Part shown: piece by piece, positions 58,752 through 64,000 of the stretch
Layout: every line of letters begins with the position of its first letter
Numbering within the stretch: position 1 is the stretch's first letter
Assembly: GCA_964343605.1 (NCBI GenBank)
Contig: CAYFKJ010000004.1
Span: 248,001-312,000, forward strand
Reading direction: 5' to 3'
DNA from: CAYFKJ01 sp964343605
GTDB lineage: Bacteria; Pseudomonadota; Alphaproteobacteria; UBA2966
DNA length: 64,000 nucleotides
Notes under the pieces: model-generated
The model's input: only the letters and a program-made list of their open reading frames with translations
Told to the model about the DNA's origin: nothing
The model's database searches: none
Translations under genes and position numbers: made by a program

Positions 58752-61700
58752 TTAAGCCGTCTTGGCGGCCTCCTTGGCGTCGCTCAACGGATGCTCGATC
58801 TTGTCCAGCATTTCTTTCGGGCAGATCTGCCAGAAGCGCCCGATCTCGGTGTCCCACTCGGTTAGCAGGTTGGCGGCGAAGGTCGACTGCGTTTCCCGCG
58901 CATGACGGCGGACGAGGTCCTTGAGAACGCCCTCCCAATGCGCGCTTTGCAAACGCTGGTAGACCACCGCCTCGGGATTGATCGCCGTTTCGAAACTGCC
59001 CTTGCGGTCGTAGACGAAGGCCATGCCGCCCGTCATGCCGGCGGCGAAGTTGTCGCCCACCGGACCGAGTATGACGGCCGTGCCGCCGGTCATGTATTCA
59101 CAGCCGTTGGCGCCGCTGCCTTCGACCACCGCCGTGCCGCCGGAATTGCGCACGCAGAAGCGGTCGCCGGCCTGGCCCGCGGCAAACAATTCGCCGCTGG
59201 TGGCGCCGTAGAGCGTGACGTTGCCGATGATGACGTTTTCGTTGGATTGCAACGGCGAGGACGTCATCGGCCGCACCACGATGGTTCCGCCCGACAGACC
59301 CTTGCCGACGTAATCGTTGGCGTCGCCGAAGACCTCGAGCTTGAGGCCTTGAACGGCAAAGGCGCCGAGCGACTGGCCGGCCGAGCCTCGGATGCGGGCG
59401 GTGATGTGGCCGGGCTGCAGGCCCGTCATGCCGAAACGCCGCACGATATGCGACGACAGCCGCGTGCCGATGGCGCGCTGGGTGTTGCGGATGTTGTAGG
59501 CCAGCTGCATCTTTTCGCCGACCTCGAAGACCGCCTCGGCGTCCTCGATCATCTGGGCGTCCAGCGTATCCGGCACCTCGTTGCGGCCCTTCAGCGTGCA
59601 GAAGCGCGGGTTGTCGCCCGGATCGGCCATGGCCAGCAGCGGATTGAGATCGAGGTCGTCGAGGTGCTCGGAGCCACGGCTCACCTGGGCCAGCATGTCG
59701 GCGCGGCCGATCACTTCCTCCAGCGAACGGACGCCTAGTGAAGCCAGGATCTCACGCACCTCCTCGGCCATGAAGCTGACCAGATTGACGACTTTCTCCG
59801 CGGTGCCTTCGAACTTGGCGCGCAGGTCCTCGCGCTGGGTGCAGACACCCACCGGACAGGTATTGGAGTGGCACTGGCGCACCATGATGCAGCCCATGGC
59901 CACCAGGGCCAGGGTGCCGATGCCGAATTCCTCGGCACCCAGCATGGCGGCGACGACGATGTCGCGGCCCGACTTGATGCCGCCGTCGGCGCGCAGCTTG
60001 CAGGTATGCCGGAGGTTGTTGAGCGTCAGAATCTGGTTGACCTCGGCCACGCCCATTTCCCAAGGCAGGCCGGCATACTTGATGCTTGACTGCGGGCTGG
60101 CGCCGGTGCCGCCGTTGTGACCGGACAGCATGATGACGTCGGCCTTGGCCTTGGCGACGCCGGCGGCCACGGTACCGACGCCTGATTCGGCGACGAGCTT
60201 GACCGAGACCTTGGCGCGCGGGTTGATCTGTTTGAGGTCGTAGATCAGCTGCGCCAGATCCTCGATCGAATAAATGTCGTGGTGCGGCGGCGGCGAAATC
60301 AGCATCACGCCCGGCGTCGAATGCCTGAGGTGTGCAATGGCCTCCGTCACCTTGAAGCCGGGCAACTGGCCGCCCTCGCCGGGCTTGGCGCCCTGGGCCA
60401 CCTTGATCTCGATTTCACGGCAGTTGTTGAGATAGTCCGCTGTGACGCCGAAGCGGCCGGAAGCCACCTGTTTGATCTGCGAATTGGCGTTGTCGCCGTT
60501 GGGCCGTGGGCGATAGCGCTCGGGATCTTCGCCGCCTTCGCCGGAATCCGATTTGGCGCCGATGCGGTTCATGGCGATGGCCAGCGTCTCGTGCGCCTCC
60601 TTGGAGAGCGCGCCCAGCGACATGGCGCCCGTGACGAAGCGCTTGCGGATTTCCGTGATCGATTCCACTTCCTCCATGGGCAGCGAATCACCGATGGGTC
60701 GGAAATCCAGTAGATCGCGCAAATGCACCGGACCCATTTCACGCAAGCCCTGCACATATCGGCGGTACTGGCCGAACGAATCGGATTCGCAGGCGGCCTG
60801 CAGGGTGTGGATCAAGGGGCCGTCGAACGAATGCAGTTCGCCGCCCTTGCGGAAGCGGTATAGGCCGCCGATGGAGAGAACCGGCAGGTTGCCGCTCCAC
60901 GCCGACTGGTGGCCGCCCAGCGTCTTGCGCTGGATGCCGCCGAGGCCGATGCCGGAAATGCGCGAAGCCATGCCGGGGAAGAATTCGGCCACGAGCGCGC
61001 GCGACAGGCCCAAAGCCTCGAAATAGTAGCCGCCGCGATAGGACGACAGCACGGAAATGCCCATCTTGGACATGATCTTCAGGAGACCCTGATCGACCGC
61101 CTCCTTGTAGCGCGCAATGCAGTCCGCAAGCGATAGATCGCCGAACAGGCCGTGCGCGTGCCGGTCGGCAATGGAGGCTTCGGCAAGATAGGCGTTGACC
61201 GTAGTGGCGCCGACGCCAATGAGGACGGCGAAGAAATGCACGTCCATGCATTCGGCGCTGCGCACGTTGATGGAGGTGTAGGTCCTGAGGCCCTGGCGCA
61301 CGAGATGGCTGTGCACGCCGCCGGCGGCCAGGATCATCGGCACCGCGGCACGTTCATCCGAGATGGCCTCGTCCGTCAGAACGATGTTCGAGCTGCCCTC
61401 GCGGACGGCGTCCTCGGCCTCGTGTCGGATGCGGTCCAGCGCATTGCGCAGGGCGTCCTCGCCGCCGCCCGCATCGAACGTACAGTCGATATCGACGACG
61501 GTCTCGCCCAGATAGCGGCGCATGCCCTCGTAAAGCGCCGTCGTCAGAACCGGTGAATCGAGCTCGAAGATATTGGTCTGCGACGAGGTTTCCTCGAACA
61601 CGTTGCCGAGGTTGCCCAGCCGCGTGGCCAGCGTCATGACGCTTTTCTCGCGCAAGCTGTCGATGGGCGGATTGGTCACCTGGGAGAAGTTCTGCCGGAA

Positions 61701-63317
61701 GAAGTGGTGCAGTCCCCGGTATTTCTCCGACAATACGGCGGTCGGCGTATCGTCGCCCATGGAGCCCACGGCTTCCTTGGCGTCGACGACCATGGGATGG
61801 AGGATAAGCTCGAGCTCCTCCGTGGAGTACCCCATCGCCACCTGACGGCGGCGCAGCGCCTCGCGGTCCAGTTCCTCGACCCGGCCGGGGGTGGCGTCAA
61901 CCGCTTCGGCCAGCGGTACGATCTGCTCGATCCACTCGCCGTACGCCTGGCCGGCCGCCAGCAGATCCTTTATTTCGTTGTCGTGGTAGAGCCTGCCCTC
62001 GGTGAAATCGACGGCCACGAGTTGGCCCGGGCCGACGCGGCCTTTCTCGATCACCTTCGATTCCGACACCGGCACCATGCCCGCTTCGGAACCGACGATC
62101 AGCATGCCGTCGGCCGTCACGGTATAGCGCATGGGCCTGAGGCCGTTGCGGTCCATGCCGGCCACCACCCAGCGGCCGTCGGTGGCGCAGATCGCCGCCG
62201 GTCCGTCCCAGGGCTCCATGACGCAGTTGCTGTAGTTCAACAGCGCGCGGTGGGTGTCGGGCTTGGTGTCACTGTAGGACCAGGCGTCGGGGATCATCAG
62301 CACCTTGGCCATGGGGGCATTGCGGCCGGCCCGGACGAGGGCCTCGAAGACGGCGTCGAGCGCGGCGGAATCGGAGCTGCCGGCCTGGACGATGGGCTTG
62401 ATCTCCTCGGCGTAGTCGCCAAGCAATTCCGACTCCATGCGCTGTTCGTGGCTTTTCATCCAGTTGACGTTGCCGCGCACGGTGTTGATCTCGCCATTGT
62501 GGGCGAGCATGCGGAAGGGCTGCGCCAGCCGCCAGGTCGGAAAAGTATTTGTCGAATAGCGCTGGTGGTAGATGGCGAAGTTGGAGACGAAGCGCTCGTC
62601 CAGGAGATCGGGATAGAACGCCGTCAACTGCTCGGCCAGGAACATGCCCTTGTAGATCACCGAGCGGCAGCTTAGCGAGCAGATATAGAAATCGTTGATA
62701 TGCTCTTCCAGCAGGCGGCGCTCGATGCGCCGGCGGATGACGTAGAGGTCGCGCTCGAAATCCGGATCGCTGACGCCGCGCCGGTTGTCGATCATGATCT
62801 GTTCGATCTCGGGCCGCGTCGCGTTGGCTTTCTCGCCGATGATGGAAGTGTCGACCGGCACCTGGCGCCAGCCGTAAATGTAGTAGCCGAAATTGAGGAT
62901 TTCGGTCTCGACGATGGTACGGCAGGTCTCCTGGGCGGAGAAATCGTTCTTGGGCAGAAATACCATGCCGACCGCCAGGCGGCCTTCGGAGGGTTCGTGG
63001 CCGGTGCGGGCGATGTGTTCCTTGAAGAAGATCTGCGGGATCTGCACGTGGATGCCGGCGCCGTCGCCGGTCTTGCCGTCGGCATCGACGGCCCCGCGGT
63101 GCCACACGGCCTTCAGGGCATCGATGCCGGCCACGACCACCGAACGCCGGGGCTCGCCGTCGATCGCGGCGACCAGGCCGACGCCGCAGGCGTCATGCTC
63201 GTCGGCCGGATCGTAAAGTCCTTCGGCCTCCAGCAGCCGGGCGTTTTCAGCCCAGGAGCGCACGGCTTTTTCGCCTTGGTTCTCGGCGGCTTCGACGGTG
63301 TGGTCCCCGTGGTTCAT
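58752..63317 (-). CDS. gltB: Glutamate synthase large (alpha) subunit
   Basis: This encodes 1521 aa. The class II amidotransferase domain begins after a short propeptide (DPADEHDACGVGLV, nucleophile Cys43). The FMN-binding synthase domain includes SVKLVAESGVGTVAAGVAKAKADVIMLSGHNGGTGASPQSSIKYAGLPWE and the [3Fe-4S] site CIMVRQCHSNTCPVGVC. The C-terminal beta-helix repeats are GKGLSGGTIVVRP...NGCEYMTGGTAVILG. It makes glutamate from glutamine and 2-oxoglutarate. It lies 99 bp downstream of gltD, the order known from Azospirillum. Confidence 0.98.
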   Translation of the reverse strand: MNHGDHTVEAAENQGEKAVRSWAENARLLEAEGLYDPADEHDACGVGLVAAIDGEPRRSVVVAGIDALKAVWHRGAVDADGKTGDGAGIHVQIPQIFFKEHIARTGHEPSEGRLAVGMVFLPKNDFSAQETCRTIVETEILNFGYYIYGWRQVPVDTSIIGEKANATRPEIEQIMIDNRRGVSDPDFERDLYVIRRRIERRLLEEHINDFYICSLSCRSVIYKGMFLAEQLTAFYPDLLDERFVSNFAIYHQRYSTNTFPTWRLAQPFRMLAHNGEINTVRGNVNWMKSHEQRMESELLGDYAEEIKPIVQAGSSDSAALDAVFEALVRAGRNAPMAKVLMIPDAWSYSDTKPDTHRALLNYSNCVMEPWDGPAAICATDGRWVVAGMDRNGLRPMRYTVTADGMLIVGSEAGMVPVSESKVIEKGRVGPGQLVAVDFTEGRLYHDNEIKDLLAAGQAYGEWIEQIVPLAEAVDATPGRVEELDREALRRRQVAMGYSTEELELILHPMVVDAKEAVGSMGDDTPTAVLSEKYRGLHHFFRQNFSQVTNPPIDSLREKSVMTLATRLGNLGNVFEETSSQTNIFELDSPVLTTALYEGMRRYLGETVVDIDCTFDAGGGEDALRNALDRIRHEAEDAVREGSSNIVLTDEAISDERAAVPMILAAGGVHSHLVRQGLRTYTSINVRSAECMDVHFFAVLIGVGATTVNAYLAEASIADRHAHGLFGDLSLADCIARYKEAVDQGLLKIMSKMGISVLSSYRGGYYFEALGLSRALVAEFFPGMASRISGIGLGGIQRKTLGGHQSAWSGNLPVLSIGGLYRFRKGGELHSFDGPLIHTLQAACESDSFGQYRRYVQGLREMGPVHLRDLLDFRPIGDSLPMEEVESITEIRKRFVTGAMSLGALSKEAHETLAIAMNRIGAKSDSGEGGEDPERYRPRPNGDNANSQIKQVASGRFGVTADYLNNCREIEIKVAQGAKPGEGGQLPGFKVTEAIAHLRHSTPGVMLISPPPHHDIYSIEDLAQLIYDLKQINPRAKVSVKLVAESGVGTVAAGVAKAKADVIMLSGHNGGTGASPQSSIKYAGLPWEMGVAEVNQILTLNNLRHTCKLRADGGIKSGRDIVVAAMLGAEEFGIGTLALVAMGCIMVRQCHSNTCPVGVCTQREDLRAKFEGTAEKVVNLVSFMAEEVREILASLGVRSLEEVIGRADMLAQVSRGSEHLDDLDLNPLLAMADPGDNPRFCTLKGRNEVPDTLDAQMIEDAEAVFEVGEKMQLAYNIRNTQRAIGTRLSSHIVRRFGMTGLQPGHITARIRGSAGQSLGAFAVQGLKLEVFGDANDYVGKGLSGGTIVVRPMTSSPLQSNENVIIGNVTLYGATSGELFAAGQAGDRFCVRNSGGTAVVEGSGANGCEYMTGGTAVILGPVGDNFAAGMTGGMAFVYDRKGSFETAINPEAVVYQRLQSAHWEGVLKDLVRRHARETQSTFAANLLTEWDTEIGRFWQICPKEMLDKIEHPLSDAKEAAKTA

Positions 63318-63416
63318 GTTTCTTGTCCCTTGCGCGCCTTGGTCCGGCGCATCCCTAGTTTACTCAACTCAAATCGTGAAACGGTCCGCTCTCAGCACTG
63401 CCGCGGAGAGGCCGGA

Positions 63417-64000
63417 TTATTCGGCGGCCTGGAATTCCCGCTGCATGCCCAGGCGTTTGGCGCCCAGGTAGCGTTCGATACAGGCGGCCGCGTCGCGTCC
63501 ATCCCGGATCGCCCAAACCACCAGTGCAGCGCCGCGAACGATGTCGCCGGCGGCAAACACGCCGTCCATGTTGGTCATCATGGAGCGGTGATCGATCTGC
63601 ACGGTGCCCCAGCGGCTGACGCCCAATTCGGGTGCGTTAAACAACGCCGGAATGTCGTCGGGATCGAAGCCCAAAGCCTTGATCACGATATCGGCTTCGA
63701 TGTTGTGGGCGGAGCCTTCGATCACTTTCGGCGTTTGCCGCCCGCCCGCGTCAGGCGAACCCAGGCGCATACGCACGGCGCGCACGGCGCAGACATTGCC
63801 GACGCCGTCGCCCTCGCCGTCCTTGCCGGCGTCATCGCCGATGAACGCCTCGGGCGCCGTGAGCCAGACGAAATCGACGCCTTCCTCCTCGGCGTTGGTG
63901 ACCTCGCGCATGGAGCCCGGCATGTTGGCGCGGTCGCGCCGGTAGAGGCATTTGACCGATTTGGCGCCCTGGCGCACCGCGGTGCGCACGCAATCCATGG
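63417..64000 (-). CDS. gltD: Glutamate synthase small (beta) subunit, 5' end outside window
   Basis: The C-terminal ~194 residues are present; the frame is open to the right edge. The visible part starts within the second nucleotide-binding domain (AMDCVRTAVRQGAKSVKCLYRRDRANMPGSMREVTNAEEEGVDFVWLTAPEAFIG). It ends with the FAD motif MTNMDGVFAAGDIVRGAALVVWAIRDGRDAAACIERYL, which is diagnostic of GltD. The NADPH-oxidising subunit passes electrons through its flavin and Fe-S centres to GltB. It is upstream of gltB in the same direction. Confidence 0.95.
   Translation of the reverse strand, partial: MDCVRTAVRQGAKSVKCLYRRDRANMPGSMREVTNAEEEGVDFVWLTAPEAFIGDDAGKDGEGDGVGNVCAVRAVRMRLGSPDAGGRQTPKVIEGSAHNIEADIVIKALGFDPDDIPALFNAPELGVSRWGTVQIDHRSMMTNMDGVFAAGDIVRGAALVVWAIRDGRDAAACIERYLGAKRLGMQREFQAAE

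Overview
The window is GC-rich, densely coded bacterial DNA from a free-living alphaproteobacterium, most likely Rhodospirillales-like. This is inferred from the gltD-before-gltB order seen in Azospirillum, the YIGPDRRK-type response regulator, the ECF42/DGPF pair, the dispersed GTCAT...ATGAC palindromic repeats and a non-AUG start for infC. No rRNA, CRISPR array, prophage or insertion sequence was seen. One tRNA gene, tRNA-Ser(GGA), is present.

The left third (1-19.6 kb) is a catabolic region for aromatic and possibly methoxylated aromatic compounds. A minus-strand operon (1-4413) encodes a corrinoid protein, a UroD-fold methyltransferase, a MetH-activation-like protein and a [2Fe-2S]/ASKHA corrinoid reactivator. 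It is a methyl-transfer module whose substrate-specific methyltransferase is not in view. It is divergent from an aldo/keto reductase. Next is a nearly complete protocatechuate/gallate 4,5-cleavage pathway in two divergent units. One is ligC, ligB, ligA, an orphan DUF1932 dehydrogenase and a LysR regulator with two HTH domains. The other is galB, ligK, galD, ligI and a second diverged ligA/ligB pair. A TetR regulator follows, then three genes for a 4-hydroxybenzoyl-CoA reductase-type molybdenum enzyme carrying the extra [4Fe-4S] ligands of that family. A near-perfect TetR operator sits in front of these genes.

The middle (19.6-38.8 kb) holds a DUF2147 lipocalin-like protein, a Fur-box-controlled small protein, a response regulator, an ECF42 sigma factor with its DGPF partner, and a five-gene oligopeptide-type ABC importer with an internal terminator. 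After these come a lower-GC patch next to tRNA-Ser (methyltransferase and GIY-YIG protein), a Sel1-repeat protein, an adenylate cyclase, an RND efflux pair and a small DUF2892 membrane protein.

The right half (38.9-64 kb) is mostly housekeeping: lepA, three hotdog domains in two genes, pheT, pheS, rplT, rpmI, infC, thrS, two glycosyltransferases, an alpha/beta hydrolase with a HAD phosphatase, a BaeRF-type protein, a cyclic-nucleotide-binding protein, an SDR, queG, a GST, gltB and part of gltD. The usual thrS-infC-rpmI-rplT-pheST cluster is split between infC and rpmI by an oppositely oriented ArsR/CDF zinc module and a small ORF with an unusual repeat-containing 3' region. A C-rich-loop small RNA candidate lies between the SDR gene and queG.
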